A stretch of 64,000 bases of DNA, taken from Rhodamnia argentea. Lineage: Eukaryota; Streptophyta; Magnoliopsida; Myrtales; Myrtaceae. The position numbers and the translations under genes were made by a program. The stretch covers positions 25,127,015-25,191,014 of the forward strand of contig NC_063157.1 of the NCBI RefSeq assembly GCF_020921035.1, read 5' to 3'. This document shows, in pieces, positions 45,701 through 58,647 of this stretch (positions are counted from its first letter, which is position 1; every line of letters starts with the position of its first letter). The notes beneath the pieces are model-generated. The model was not told where the DNA came from. It made no database searches and was given only the letters and a program-made list of their open reading frames with translations.

Positions 45701-48700
45701 AGCAAGTTGACTCCTCAAGGCACGAAGTTCATGTTCCATGTCCATTACCTACAGCGGTGTGTCAATTATGTTAGAATCTAAACACTCTACACTATGCAGG
45801 CAAAAAAATGGAGCTTTAATCATATGATTAAGTTGGCAAGTCAACCCCTGTTAAAGAGCTAGTACTTCAAAACTACAAATGATATCATATGAAGGCAACA
45901 CAAGTGCATCACATGTGATCCAACTACTAGTTGTATGAAAAAAGCCAAGCATAGCTGTACACTGCTGTAGACACAACAGAAATAGAGAGAAGAAATGACA
46001 TTTTAAAAGTTTTCATAGAAACAGGAACAAAAAATGTTGGAAGCAGGGATGGCAAAAGATAAACGCAATCAGAAGAACAAGACAGGAAGTGCATCAAATG
46101 CTATTCTGCATGTCATAGCAGCCAGGAGTGCTTAGCAGTAGGTGCCACATTATGTGTACACAGTTAATTCTAGTGAGAAAGAGAAGTGCTGAAAGCAGAA
46201 ACATGGCCTTGGGGAAAGAATTTGATTTCCGTAAGAGTACTCTGGATAAAGGCACATGCATGAAGACAGAATCCTGACCAATCAAGCTCCCAAAACTCCA
46301 AAATACAACCACTTTTTTGTGCTCTTTTCCTCCAAAGACCACATTCCCCTCTAATATTCAATGACCACTTCCACCATCCATAGGATACAAGTTCAAATAA
46401 ATGGAAAGGCAGCATGCATGTGAAAAGCAAAAGAAAATTTAGTAGCTTCATGTTGCTTTGGCTACAAGTGCATCAACTCCTCCATTCTTTTGAGAGCTAA
46501 GTGCAGGCCCTTTCAAGGCTAGGGTAGATCGGATTCAGTGCTCTTGGCACCTTATTTCGCTATAATACAGGAATTATATATGCATGCACTGATTGGTGGA
46601 TGCAAAACAAGAGTGTGGAGAAGAAATCTCGTGATGTACAAAATATACCATCCTTGGATGGATATAATCTACGTACTGATTTGGATAGCATATGTCATGT
46701 AGTACTTGGTAATCACCTATGGTTTTAGACCAGAAAAATATCACCACTAACACAAAATGTACCTTGCTTGGCTGATGCAACATTTTGATGCGTCTAGCCT
46801 CTTGAACCTCCTTCATCAATTCTTCCGGATCCTGAAAATACCTGACACTTAGATCCACCCAAAGCACAAAACACAGTCGAGATCATCCACTTACATTACA
46901 AAAAATATCCCCATACAAGGCCATAGCAAATGATGAATTTAACATGCAAAGTGACTTTCTTTGACCTATATTCTTAGTAACAAGTTAACTTTTTGAGAAA
47001 TAAGTTGCAGTAAATGATGCATTTGAATATCCATGGAGATTGTATAGGTGGAAGCAAAAAACTGGGGACTCTAAGGTTTCACCGAGGACCATATAAGCAC
47101 CTGTTTCCCCGAAGCCCGAGACATGGTTTCATGCTCCTGAAGGGCTTCTTCCACTCTTTGTACTGCAGCTCTAGCACTTTCAATTTCCGCACGAGCAAAA
47201 GCTCTTTCCTCTTCGACAAGTTTCTTGGCATCCTCTGAGGCCTACATTGAAAATGGCAGCCTACCGAATTACAACATACAAGCAATCCGAATAATGACAA
47301 AAAATTGTCTGAGAAAAGAACAAGTCCATTTGGCTGCCGTGGATTCAAGAAAGCATCACTCTTCTAATGTTCTTATAGGTCGAAATAAGTGCAGAGAAAG
47401 GGAAAAAAATAATCACAATCATTTCATGGTCAGTTAGGGATGAACATTTAAAGCTCATTTGTGTAGGAAGAGAGCGACAGATTTTCACTCCAATGTAAAA
47501 AATCAACAATGTAAAATAGAGTGCGAAAGCCAATATGCATTAGACCTCCTTGTCCATACACAATATCAAGTACCAATTACGCCTTACCGGAATGACAGAC
47601 CATGACAATTGGAATCACTGACACAAGTTGACTGAGCACAAATTATACCTGCTTTAGGAAATTTGTTAGTCTATTGACTTCTGCCTTCTCTTGAATAAGC
47701 TCTCCTTCTCGTTGAGATAACTTAACTGCTAAAGCTTCCACCTAGAAGAAAGTGAAACTTGCTTAAATTCTTTCAGTTGACAGCATAAGCAGCATCAAAC
47801 AATCGAAACATATTGTGAAAGATAGCACCATGAGATCCACTTTATAGTAAGAAAATTTTTCCGTTAGGAAAGGGGAATAAACCTAAGTGTTGGAGGACAA
47901 AGAAGTCAATGCACAACTTTGTTCATCTATCTATAGAGAACGGGCTATAGGATAATAGATGAAACAAACACAAAACAAGACGACCAGAGAAACAAAACAA
48001 TAGCAGCCATTGAGTCCAGATCAAGCACATGGAAAACCGCACAAATAGTACCATTTAAAGATGTGCTGCAACATGTAGTCAGTCTTACTTAGCATAACCA
48101 TAACTTAAATTCATTCTACACCAATTTCTTGAGACATGTAAATATAGAATGGATAATTGGTTCATGAGCAGTAAAAGTAAGCTCCAAAAATGCCTGTCAT
48201 CTATCGAACATCAAGATAATAACATGCAAGTGAACATCCAAATAAGCCCCTATATTCAATAGAGCATCAAGCATTTCAATCCACCGTTTGAAGTTCATGT
48301 TTTCAAAAGTTTAAGTTATTATCCTTGGGGTTACTTTCTCGACATCCTGCAAGCTGCAGCCCCACCATAATTAACCTGTCTGGGCACTCAAAACATGATC
48401 GACAAAAGGTTTGAGCTAACTTCAATGATGCAAAAAAATAAAAAAATCCAAACAGACAACAGTCAGCTTTTGAGTTTTACTGATTTATGATATAGAGCAA
48501 AGGCACTCAAGAAGAAAATGATGACAGAAGGAGCAGAGAGAAGAGTCCCACCATAGCTATAGCTTCTTCTACATCGTCCTTATTCCGTCCTGCAACACGT
48601 CCTTTCAACGCTTCCAATGCATCTCTAAGCTTCTTCAAGATAACATGTTTTTCCAGGGAAACAGCCTCTCTAACTCTAGCCTGAAGTCCACGCAAGATTG

Positions 48701-49279
48701 CCACTATTCAATTACACATAGCAGCACAGCCAAGATAAATCTTAGCTGAAAGCATCAAAATTGAGAGGCAGAGGTGGCAACATGAAATGTAAAACACACC
48801 CTAATAAAGTGCAACTAACCAATCCCTCAAAAGACAGCCACTCCATACGACCTCAACATGAGAAACATGAAATTCATGATCTACAAGAGTATTTTCTGGC
48901 CAAACTCCAATTTTTTGACATCATAACCTAGCTGACACAATAAAAAAAATTCAAGACAAATGTCCCGCCCAATCAAGAAACCCCAAGAAAAATTTACCTC
49001 TTCAGACAATTTGGCAGCGGCAGCCAGCCCCTTCTCAAACTTACTGGCAAGGTCACGAACTGATAAACGCTTCTGCTGCTCCAACAATAGAGCAGTCTCA
49101 TGCGCAACGACTTCCTTCATGGACAAAGTCTTTTGATCATCCTTTCCATCAATAATCAGGTTATTAGCCCCAATCTTGTAATTTGGGAACCGACTAGAAG
49201 CAAATATCACATCAGCTGACACCGTGGCAAAGGCCTCCTTTGGCATAGTGTTGCTAAAATCTCGGATGGCTCTCGTCAT
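42719..49279 (-). CDS. SCAB1: Stomatal closure-related actin-binding protein (SCAB1-like)
   Basis: SCAB1 binds, bundles and stabilises actin filaments in guard cells and is needed for normal stomatal closure (Arabidopsis knowledge). Twelve coding exons run from 49279 down: 48998-49279, 48552-48680, 47649-47741, 47101-47241, 46763-46831, 45665-45748, 45294-45471, 44454-44570, 44278-44336, 43643-43777, 42878-43027 and 42719-42769. Together they give 495 aa, almost the same as the Arabidopsis protein. The N-terminal actin-binding part opens MTRAIRDFSNTMPKEAF. A coiled coil follows (about 95-290; ASEDAKKLVEEERAFARAEI ... RIKMLHQPSK). The C-terminal Ig-like/PH fusion carries VQWYR, YVEALVRKHD, MRMKLSKGKT and LAGPDDR. 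All exon junctions agree in phase. The introns are short to medium. Confidence 0.95.
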
Positions 49280-49297
49280 ACTGGAAACGAATTTGCC

Positions 49298-49885
49298 CTG
49301 TCAACCACACCAAACACAAAGCTAAACACAATGGATAAAAAAAGGCCACAGATATCATTTTCCTCCATAGAATCCGACAGAAAGAATATATCAAAAGGCT
49401 ACAGATATCATTTTCGTCCAAAGAATATATCAAAGTGATTTAAAGTATGCAAAATGAACACGAAATTGCTCCAGATATATTTCAAATTTGAAGCCTGTGA
49501 ATAAAAGATAAGCAAGACAAAACCCCCCACAAAAAACCAACGAAAAAGGAAGCCCATCAGAGACAACTTTACCGCTAGTCGTGTCAGACACAGATAATGT
49601 CCGAATCAACGAAACGACCCTTTTCTTCAAGAAACAGATTATTTAAGGCACAAAAAGAAGAATAAGCAACAACCCAGAATCCAAAACAACAAAAGGAGGA
49701 CCTCCAGAGCAAGAACAAGCAACGCTAGCAAGTAATCCCAATAGTTCGAAAAGAGGCAGGGTCAAACAGAGAACCAGAGCTATGAAATGGAAAACCCAGA
49801 AGAGAGAGAGAGAGAGAGACCGGGAAGAAGCAAGAAAGCAAGAAGACTTACAGATCATGTGAAAGAGGGGAAACACGAGCGTTAC
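49298..49885 (-). other. Leader intron of SCAB1 (donor uncertain)
   Basis: A TTGACAG acceptor lies 18 nt before the ATG. Two donors are possible on the minus strand: GTTG|GTAACG near 49885 and the stronger CT|GTAAGT near 49850. Either gives a leader exon of 100-140 nt starting near 49990. A GA microsatellite at 49800-49820 lies inside the intron. Confidence 0.5.
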
Positions 49886-50235
49886 CAACAAGAAGAGAAG
49901 ATCACTAAATGAAAGTAAATGAACTCCTCCTTAAAGATTCGAAGAAGATTCAGAGGGATGGCGAGACTGGAAACTCTCGCTTCGAATTGAAATCACCCTC
50001 GCGCACAAATTGAATGCGACTGCGACTGGAATGATGAGAGAGAGAGAGAGAGCAGGTAAAGGTTGGTGCTTGTGCTTTGCAAAAGCAAAGGGGAAAGAGA
50101 AGAAAAGCCGCCCTCTCCGTGTCTCAGTCTTTGGTTTTGGAGATAGTCCACCTCTACGCCCCGACAGAAGTATGTCCGGCGACGATGACGCAGGCACCTG
50201 ACGTAATAAATCCACCAATTTCAGAATTTAAGTGC

Positions 50236-50425
50236 CACGTGGGATCTCAAATGCAAAAATAATGTGATCAGCCGATCACATCACTTTCGTCTGAAACGTA
50301 TTGAAATCACCCAAGATTAAGTAACACCGGAGTGATGGTCGAATCGCTCACTTTTTATATAGGCGGTCACAAATTCGAGCAGTGACGTGATTTATCTTTT
50401 GATTAGCCGAATTATTTGCCACGTG
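50236..50425. promoter_or_regulatory. Two G-box/ABRE-type CACGTG sites upstream of SCAB1
   Basis: CCACGTGG (core CACGTG at 50236-50241) and GCCACGTGTC (core 50420-50425) lie about 250-450 nt upstream of the presumed SCAB1 start site. CACGTG with flanking GCC/GTC is the ABA-response (ABRE) or light-response G-box type. An ABA link would suit a stomatal gene; that link is inference. Confidence 0.5.
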
Positions 50426-52795
50426 TCCTGATTAAGGTCGGCTCGAAATCTGATCAATGCGCTTCTCCATGTGTCACCGCTCTCGTCGTTAGATTGCCAT
50501 TCCCACCCCCGAGAGTTTTAAACATGTCACGAATAATTACTTTTATATTTTTTTTGGTAAAGACGAAGAAAGAATCCTAGAGTCCCATATTTAGCAATTC
50601 CCGAACTCTTTCTTCTGTTCACTCGTGGGATCCGGGCGATGATGGACTCGCCAATCTCGAATTCTGATTTTCCAAACGAGTCCCAGCAATTATGCGGTCC
50701 TCCAAGGGGCATGCTTGCTTCAATCGAACTTTTTATTCAAACTGAAACCTGCTTTTTTTGGCGGGTTCCACTACTTGATTAGTCGATAAGATAACCCCCA
50801 TTCTTTCTTATTCAAAAGAAATTATCAATGCAATACACCTGCCGTAGAGGAAGCCCAAAATAATAATAATGATTAAAAAAGAGACAAGATTAATCAGTTA
50901 ATAGAAACTGAATTACATGTTTATTAACAGTCAAACATTGATGGCGACGATGTATTTCCCAATCGATCGTAAGTATATTCCACAGGTTATTGTGCCGATT
51001 ATATGGAAGATAGAACTAATCGAAAGCACGGGTGAAATATAGGTTGTTTAAGCAAGGTCATCGACATTTAATTTATCCCGCTTTCGAAATTTGCATGCTC
51101 TGTTCGTATTGCGAAAAATGAATAATTTAAAAAATATTTTTCTAAAAATAATCGATTATATCGCTTACAAAAATAAAGAACGAAAATTTGTAGACATAAA
51201 TTATTATTGATAATGGAATCAACTAATTATTTCAAAAAATACAAGCGATTATTTTTTAAAAATTTCTATTTATTTCTCGTAAAAGGAACACACCATTCGT
51301 AAGCTAAGTTATACTTTAATTGAGCCGGGCTATTGACTTATTTTATAAGGTAATTTGATAAGCAACCGCAAACATTTAACCCAGTAAATCATCATTGATG
51401 TATACTAAAATGATATGGAAAGATGACTCGACGAATATTTAACTCGGTAAATCATCATTGATATTTATTTATATTTATCATTTAGATGTTCAACAATGCA
51501 TAAGAGTGCTTGTCTGCACTTTCTCAAAGTTGAATTTCTTAAGTTTTGACGTTTCCCCGTGAAAACTTAAAGTATTACCTAAAATTAAACAAACTGTATG
51601 TCGATTTACATCTCAACATAGGACTTTTTTTCAAAAGGTTTAAATTTTTTCAATAAAAGTCAAAGCGCGTACCCATGAGATTGGAGAAAAGTCAAAATTC
51701 AAAAAGTAAAAACCACTCCAACGGTTCTGATTTAAAATCCTAAAAGTCAAACAAACTAATTTTGTGCTACTTTTATATTTTACTTTAATCTTAATTTAAA
51801 GATGTGAATTGGAGAAACCATCCTCTTCTATTCTATTACCCTCGTAACAAAAACAAAACATGGACTTTTATCGCATGAATCATATGATTCATTTACTATT
51901 AGGAACCTACGACCAAGAACATTCCGAGCGACTTTCTTTACTTTCCCATTAAAATCTAAAATGTTAGAAAGTTCTAAATAAATTGTATTAGAGCCACGTG
52001 CCGGTTTTTTCTAACATTGTAAAAAAGCTAAAACGCATAATCAAAAGTCACTTCGTATGAAGTCCGAAATCTTGCGTTTGATTGCACTTTGACTTTTTTT
52101 TTTTTAGCGTGAAACTCCTCAAACTTTCGAAACATTTAAATTTTGATAGATAGATTCTCATGCAATTTTTTTTTCATAATTTTTAAAAGTTCGAATAATC
52201 AATTTAATTTAGTTGGTCAAGTAAATAGCTGCTTTTGCTTAAAAAAACATGCAAACAAAAGGAAAGGAACAAACGTTGGAATACTTTTTGTAGCTTCCGT
52301 TAATACCAAGGTCAACGAGGAAAGCGCAGCATCAAATTCTCATGAAAAGGTCGGCATTTGAACCGACGTGCCGTTTGCTCTTTTCTTTTTCTCTTCTCGG
52401 GCTTTGACATTTGACGTGGTCAAGATGTCCCTGTCCTGTAATTTCCTGATAATATGAGGACCTTTCAGCAAATTTTTCGACACGACGTTAATCCCACGGT
52501 CTAACACAATAATTTGATTGATCGATTACATCACGAATCACTAAACGGAGTATGTTTTTAATCCCGTCTCTATCATCACATGCCGTCCACGATATTGATT
52601 ACGTATTGAGTTATTATATCTAATATGAAGTCATTATATCATGTACAACTTTATATTTATTTATGGAAATTTTGGCACATTATGAGTAATATTAAATGCC
52701 TGGTTACCACGTAGGCCCGACCCAAGCATCATTGAAGAATGGTAAGTAATTGTGAGATACCTTACAAGATACTACTTATATAACTTTATGGGTTA

Positions 52796-53000
52796 ATACA
52801 AAAAAAAAATCTCAAAATATGTCTATGATGACATAAATATCCCAAACTTTTTTTTTGTCACTAAAAAGCACTAAACTTGCTCATTGTGACACAAATTACC
52901 TTAAACATTTTATTTTGTGTCGTAAAAAATCGAACATATATCAGTGTGACAAATATACTTTGAATGGAATTGTAACAAATGGTACCCACATGCATGAGTT
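52796..53000. mobile_element. Diverged half-copy of the 56.5-kb MITE family
   Basis: It repeats the layout of that family's left arm: AAAAAATCTCAAAATATG ... TGATGACATAAATATCCC ... AAACTTTTTTTTTGTCAC, then a second AAACTTG..CATTGTGACAC block. No matching right arm is found, so this looks like a fragment. Confidence 0.5.
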
Positions 53001-53089
53001 TGGGCTTTTTCGTGACATGAGAAAAGTTACTGTACCTGTTATTTACAAGCACAAATAACACGAACAATCTTTAAATTTTGGCTCAATAC

Positions 53090-53580
53090 CTAATACCGTC
53101 CATGTACTTTTAATGTATCTATCATGGTCCGGTAACTATTGGTATTGTGGTCATTTGGTTTGCTCAAACAACAACTTAGACATTGCTTGATGATGTAATT
53201 ATTGTATGTTGAGTTGGATCTTTGAAAATAATGATGCAATATGTTCATCTTTTTATCCATTTACTTTAGGAAAAGAAAAAAAAAATAGGGTGTTAACATG
53301 TCCATCGTCATTTGGCCATATATATTATTATATATTGATTTGACATGAATATCTTACTTGGATAATTCATGTGTGAATATTTTTGTTGTTGTCCACCATT
53401 CATATTTAACGGATTAGATGTCAAATCAATAGATTCCTATAATTTGGATGGACGAAAAGATGGTAATATGTTCATATAGCGTAGGACTAAACTGAACATC
53501 TATCAATAAATCAGGGTTATATTGAACAAATTAAAATGTCACGGACGATATTGTATATTAGATCAAAGTTCAAGCACGTT
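53090..53580. mobile_element. MITE-like inverted-repeat element (family shared with 63 kb)
   Basis: The left end AATACCGTCCATGTACTTTT and the right end, read in reverse as AATATCGTCCGTGACATTTT, are imperfect terminal inverted repeats. The right arm also matches the element at 62985-63310 (shared pattern TTCAAT ... TGATTTAT ... ATGTTCA). It is non-coding. Confidence 0.5.
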
Positions 53581-53655
53581 TGCGTCATGCGTCATTTTCC
53601 TTTATTCACAAAGCTTTCAATATTATTAATATTATTTTTTTTGCCACAGATTGGT

Positions 53656-54587
53656 TAGGAGCATGATAACATTTTTAGAAGTGGATTTCTACTTTAGATG
53701 TGTTTCTAAAACAGAAATTCGTTTGGTAATTTAACTTTTGAAATAGAAATCCGTTTGATAAAAACTTTTACTTTTGAAAAAAAATTTGACTACTGAAGTG
53801 AATTTTCACTTTTGAAGTTATTTTTCTCCCAATTTGAAAAGTTTTAAAAAAATTACTTCTCGACTCAAGAAGTATTTCTTTTGACCAAAAAAAAAAAAAA
53901 CTCAAGAAGTATTTATTTCCTTACCATCTTTTCATTACACCATAACCCTTTTTTCGACCATGCTTGTCGCCCATCACCAACCACCAACCTTCGCCAGCCG
54001 CAACCTATTACCACCCTCAACCACCGCCGACCATTGCCCACCACTCGCCACCGGGGCCACCCGCCGACCTCCCTTCGCCGCCAACCATCGCCCACCGTCG
54101 ACCTTCACTAGCCGCCGCCCACCACCACCGACCATTCTTGAACACCGCCTATCGACCATTGCCGTCCGCCACCAACCCTTGACTAATGCCCCACTCGTTG
54201 TCAACCACCGCCACCTCCGGCCGTTGACCGTCACCTACCACCTCCATCGCCGAGTCACCATCTCTAACCACTAGAGTAAAAAATAAATAAAAAAATTATT
54301 TTTAAAATGTCATTTTAATAAAAAAAATTTTTAAAAGAATTTTAAAAATTTAAAAATGAAGTAGAAATTTTTCGGCAATTGATAATAATTTTTCATATAA
54401 TATTTTTATGTTAATAATGTTTAAAAAGTAGAAAATTTCAACTGTTACCAAACGAATTTCTTTGATCGTAAATCAACTTCCGAAGCAGAAGTAGAAAAAT
54501 CGACTTTTGTTTCTGAGTAGAAGTAGGAAAATCAATTTTTGGCTAGAAATTGATTTATGAAGTAAAAGTGTTACCATGCGCGCCCTA
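53656..54587 (-). mobile_element. Non-autonomous DNA element with AT arms and GC-rich core (copy 2)
   Basis: This is the opposite-orientation partner of the 14.5-kb element. Its ends are TAGGAGCATGATAACATTTT on the left and, in reverse, TAGGGCGCGCATGGTAACAC on the right. The core (about 53960-54270) is a CCACC/CGCC-type degenerate minisatellite whose complement matches the GGTGGC core of copy 1. Open frames inside the core are repeat artefacts. Confidence 0.65.
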
Positions 54588-54976
54588 GCTCACGGACTCG
54601 AGGGACAGAGTTGAAATGGTGAATGCATACCTAAGTCTAAAGGCATGCCGAAACGAAATATCTTAGATGGCTTCACCGTCTGCGGAACTAGTCGTACATC
54701 TAACCCCATTTGGGCTCATCCAAACGACGCGAGACTTTATCCACGTTAAGAAGCAATACTTGAAATCTCTACGAGAACTCGTATTATTTTTTTGTAAATA
54801 CAAAGCACAGGGGCTACGTCTGGGTCACGTGATCACCGCCGCAACTAGCCAGCGAAGCATCACTCTTCGCTCCGCCGTTGAGGCCGACGCTCAGCTTCAC
54901 CGTCTTCTCTCCGAGATCTCCCTCCCTTTCCCTCTCTCTCTCTCTCTCCCTCTGTGGAAACCCTAGTAGAGCACGG

Positions 54977-57900
54977 ATGGCGAGATCGCCGCAGCGACAC
55001 CACTTCGTCGTCGTCGTCTTCCTCTCCCTCTGCGTCCTCCTCCTCTACTGCCACTCCAACACCTCCCTTTCCGCCTCCATCTCTGCCTCCCAGAACCCTA
55101 ACCCGGACCCCCGTTTCCTCCCCAATTCCCGTCCGGAAACCCGAGCGCCGACCCCTGGTTTCACTCTCCTCATCAAGGTCCTCGCCTTCAACCGCCTCGA
55201 CTCCATCTCCCGCTGCCTCCGCTCCCTCGCCGCCGCCGACTACGTCTCCGACACCGTCCACCTCCACGTCTACATCGACCACTTCGATAACAGATCGGGC
55301 GACGTGGAATCGAGCTTGGGTGCTTCGCGTAAGATTCTGGATTTTGTCGATGGTTTCAAGTGGGAGTTCGGCGACAAGCTGGTGCACTATCGGACGGGTA
55401 ACGCGGGGCTGCAGGCGCAGTGGTTGGAGGCGTGGTGGCCGAGCTCCGACGACGAGTTCGCCTTCATTGTCGAGGATGATCTGGAGGTCTCGCCGCTTTT
55501 CTACAAGTTCGTTAAGTCCGTGATATGGAACTATTACTACAATGCTTCGAATTTTAGTCCGATGATATACGGAGTGACGCTTCAGCGACCAAGGTTTGTC
55601 CCAGGTACCTTTCCATTTGTAGATTTCTCTTGGCAATTTTGTGTTCACTTGAGTTGTCGAAGTAATATATGAGGGGAGATGGAATGATGCCAATGGAGCA
55701 CAGGTTGAATCTGCCGTTTGGTTTAACTTAACTTTTGCAACACTAGCTCTGTGGTTTTAGGTTGAAAGGTGATGTCTATTCGATGATCAGTAAAGGATTC
55801 GAGTATTCTTAGAGATGTCAAGAAGGCTTGTTGTGATCTCACCGATGCTAACTCTAAAGTTTTTAAGATGGCAGCTCGATTTTGAACTCCTGTAGACTCT
55901 GCCAAATCTTTTGTCATCAGTGCTTTTAGATTTGAGGCTTTTCGTCTAAATTATGCTGGGCAATCTGGTTTCGCTTCTGGAACTGTGGAATTTTTGTCAG
56001 CATAAATGGGCACCAAGGTCTCAGTATGGATTGCAACATGCGAAAGAGTATGTAGTTGACTAGTGATGGTAATTGCAAGACAAAAGATTTTGGATATCCA
56101 GTCTAAGCATATATGACTGCTATGATTTTATTGGCAAACTGTGGTCTCGTCTTTACTTTTCATAAAAACTCCTTACAGTTGAGTCGATTAATGTTTGGAG
56201 AAGATTTAAGGTTTTCTTTTTTGACTTGACCAGGACACCAGAACATTTTTAAATACCTCAAACTGGGGCAGAGTGTTTTCTTTTAATGAATAATTGCTGG
56301 CAGAGTATATACTGGTTGTTATTTCAGATATAATTTGTAGTCACTCTGAGAGAACTGTGTTCTTAAAATGCTAGTTACATGTTTCCATGTGCAACGTCTC
56401 GGTAGTCGCCACAACACCAGGTTGTTGTCTTTCTTATATTTGTTTATTTATTTTAAAAGCTGGTAAATTCAAGTGAAAAGCCACAAAAAATCCCAAACTA
56501 TGCCAATTATGACGTATTTACCCTAAACTTTTTCTTGACATGAAAACCCTAATTATGCCCATTATAACACATTTATTCTAAAATTTTTCTTGTGACATAA
56601 AAAACCACAAACTTGAAAATACAATATATTTACTTGCCGTTAAGATTCCATTAGACGATTTTTCAGTCAAAACAATATTGTTCTTATTTTACTTAAGCTG
56701 CGTGGGCGCCTTGTCAACACCGTTTGTTTTCTGGTGTCCGTGTAGGTAGATTTTTACGGTGCTCATTGACGAAACCTTGATAGTAGGTAAATCTCCCACA
56801 CAAGTTGGGATTTTCGGTCTCACAGAAAAAAGTTTAGGGTAAATGTGTCGTAGTGAGAATAGTTTGGGGTTTTTGGTGGCTTTTGCCCGAAATTCAAAGC
56901 CATACTAGTAATTTCTAGCATATATCTATTGGTAACATAATAGACAACTAGTCCCACTTTTTTGCATGACTTGTCCATGGGAAGACGTGTATGTTATATA
57001 GGATCATATAAACAAAACAAGATAGGAGCCTCTCTGGCTGACCGGGAAAAGAAGAAAAACAAATGAAAAGATCTCTGATGATGAAAGCATTGAGAATCGG
57101 ACCTTAAACGGGTGGGGACTTGATGCTTAGTGAGTTGCCATTTCTTGTTGCCCTTTCAACTTTAGACCGTCTTTTTTCCCCACTAATTTGTAAGGAAGTC
57201 AAAACTATCTCCTGGATCCTTCGATTTGCATGATCCACATCTCTCACTGGATGTGCAGGTATTATGTAATCTATTAAAATATGTTTGGTTGCTATGGCCA
57301 GGTAAGCATGGGAACAAACTGCAGGTTGATGGCAGAACTCGAGTTTTCCTGTATCAGTTAGTCGGGACTTGGGGTCAGATTCTCTTTCCAAAGCATTGGA
57401 AGGAGTTTAGGAGGTGGTATGACTATCACAAGGCGAAGGGCATCAAGCCAATTCTTGAGGGAATGGTAGTTTGAATATCTTTTTCCTACTCTGTTCCTAT
57501 CACATTGATTATCTCCTCATCATGTTCATTAGATGACTTGAGTCTGGAAATACAGGTGACAACGGGATGGTACAGAAGGCTGGGAGAGAAAATATGGACT
57601 CCATGGTTCATAAAATTCATTCATGATCGTGGATATTTCAACTTTTATACCAACTTTTTACAAGAAAGGGCACTTAGCATCTCTCATAGAGATACTGGTG
57701 TCAACTATGGTAAAACAGCTGGGCCAGATTCTCATCTTCTGAATGAAGCTCCTCATGATTTCAGTCTTCTTGAGATGCAGCCCTTGAGTAATCTGAAGTG
57801 GTATGATTTTTGTTTTAGAGAGGTGCTTCCTGGTAGGGTCGTTAGGAATTTCAATGACCTTGGTGTTGTTCTTGACACTGTGCAAATAAATGAGACTATA

Positions 57901-58647
57901 GTGCTTGTGAGCCTCTTTGGGTTTCAAGAGATCATCATCAGGAACATGCTCTGCCACTTTGAGAGGCTGAATATTCGTAACTACATACTTATGGGCCTTA
58001 TGTCAGATTTGCTGTTTGATCTTGCTAGAAGGGGACATCCTGTTATTGCTGCAGACCAGTTTCTGGATAGTGTGGGGGCTAATGAACTGAAGGGACCTGT
58101 GAATTCCTCTCCAGAGTTGATCAAGAATGTTATGACGAGTACATATGCGATTAAGAAATGTTTAGAACTTAGATACAATGCTTGGGTGGTGGATGCAAAC
58201 ATGCTCTTTCCTAACGGAGGCATGTTTCAGGCCTTGACCGACTCCACCTTTGACTTATATGTTTGGAAGAGCTTGGGTGTGATTTTTGTTCAGAGATCCT
58301 CTGCTGTCAGGAAACTATGGCTCAATAATTTTGTGCATGCAGTTGAAGCAGGAGATTCTTTGTGGGATAAGCTTTCAATAGCACGGGAAAACGGCAATTT
58401 TGCAGACATAGCAGCAAGTTTTCTAGAATCCAAGAGGGTGAGGGTCAAGAGGATTGACGATAGAAGCCTCGGGGTTGACATTGGCAGAAGCATTGTCGAC
58501 CAGGCTTCTCCTGGATTAGAAAACAAGGTACTGTACTGGTCTGCTGATACTGCTCCGGATGTAATTCGGAAGCGACTTGAAGAGTTGAAAATGTGGACCC
58601 TAGATGGTGATGACTCTTGTTCGGCAGTGGTTTGTCATCAATCATAG
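54977..58647 (+). CDS. Golgi-type glycosyltransferase, type II membrane protein
   Basis: Three exons (54977-55604, 57302-57465, 57556-58647) encode 627 aa in frame. A short cytoplasmic tail and one signal-anchor helix (about residues 10-24) predict a type II Golgi protein. The stem is Pro/Ser-rich. The N-terminal domain has a GT-A-like fold pattern: FTLLIKVLAFNRLDSISRCL, then an acidic motif FIVEDDLEV (about 163-171) as a candidate metal/nucleotide-sugar site. The C-terminal half contains WVVDANMLFPNGG (about 475-490), reminiscent of nucleotide-diphospho-sugar transferase domains. It resembles the Arabidopsis family annotated only as transferring glycosyl groups. The donor and acceptor sugars are unknown, so a bifunctional enzyme or one active plus one structural domain are both possible. 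Intron 1 contains a MITE (56473-56889). Confidence 0.88.
56473..56889 (+). mobile_element. MITE with long inverted repeats and 8-bp target duplication
   Basis: The 417-bp element begins GTGAAAAGCCACAAAAA and ends ...GTTTGGGGTTTTTGGTGGC TTTTGCCCG, so the termini are inverted repeats of about 55 bp with mismatches. It is flanked by AAATTCAA at 56465-56472 and again at 56890-56897. An 8-bp duplication and no coding capacity point to a hAT-type non-autonomous element. It lies in intron 1 of the glycosyltransferase, in the gene's own direction of reading, without disturbing splice sites. Confidence 0.75.

Larger units (their letters stand above)
50430..54960. other. Gene-free region dense in MITE-like elements
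   Basis: About 4.5 kb between the divergent SCAB1 and glycosyltransferase genes has no supported gene. It contains a relic related to the 56.5-kb element (52796-53000), an inverted-repeat element (53090-53580) and copy 2 of the GC-core element (53656-54587). The remainder, about 50.5-52.8 kb, is AT-rich anonymous DNA. Confidence 0.55.

Noticed and set aside
53960-54274. Several overlapping open frames rich in Pro/His/Arg
   Set aside because: They come from the GC-rich minisatellite core of a non-autonomous DNA element; all frames are open because of the repeat.
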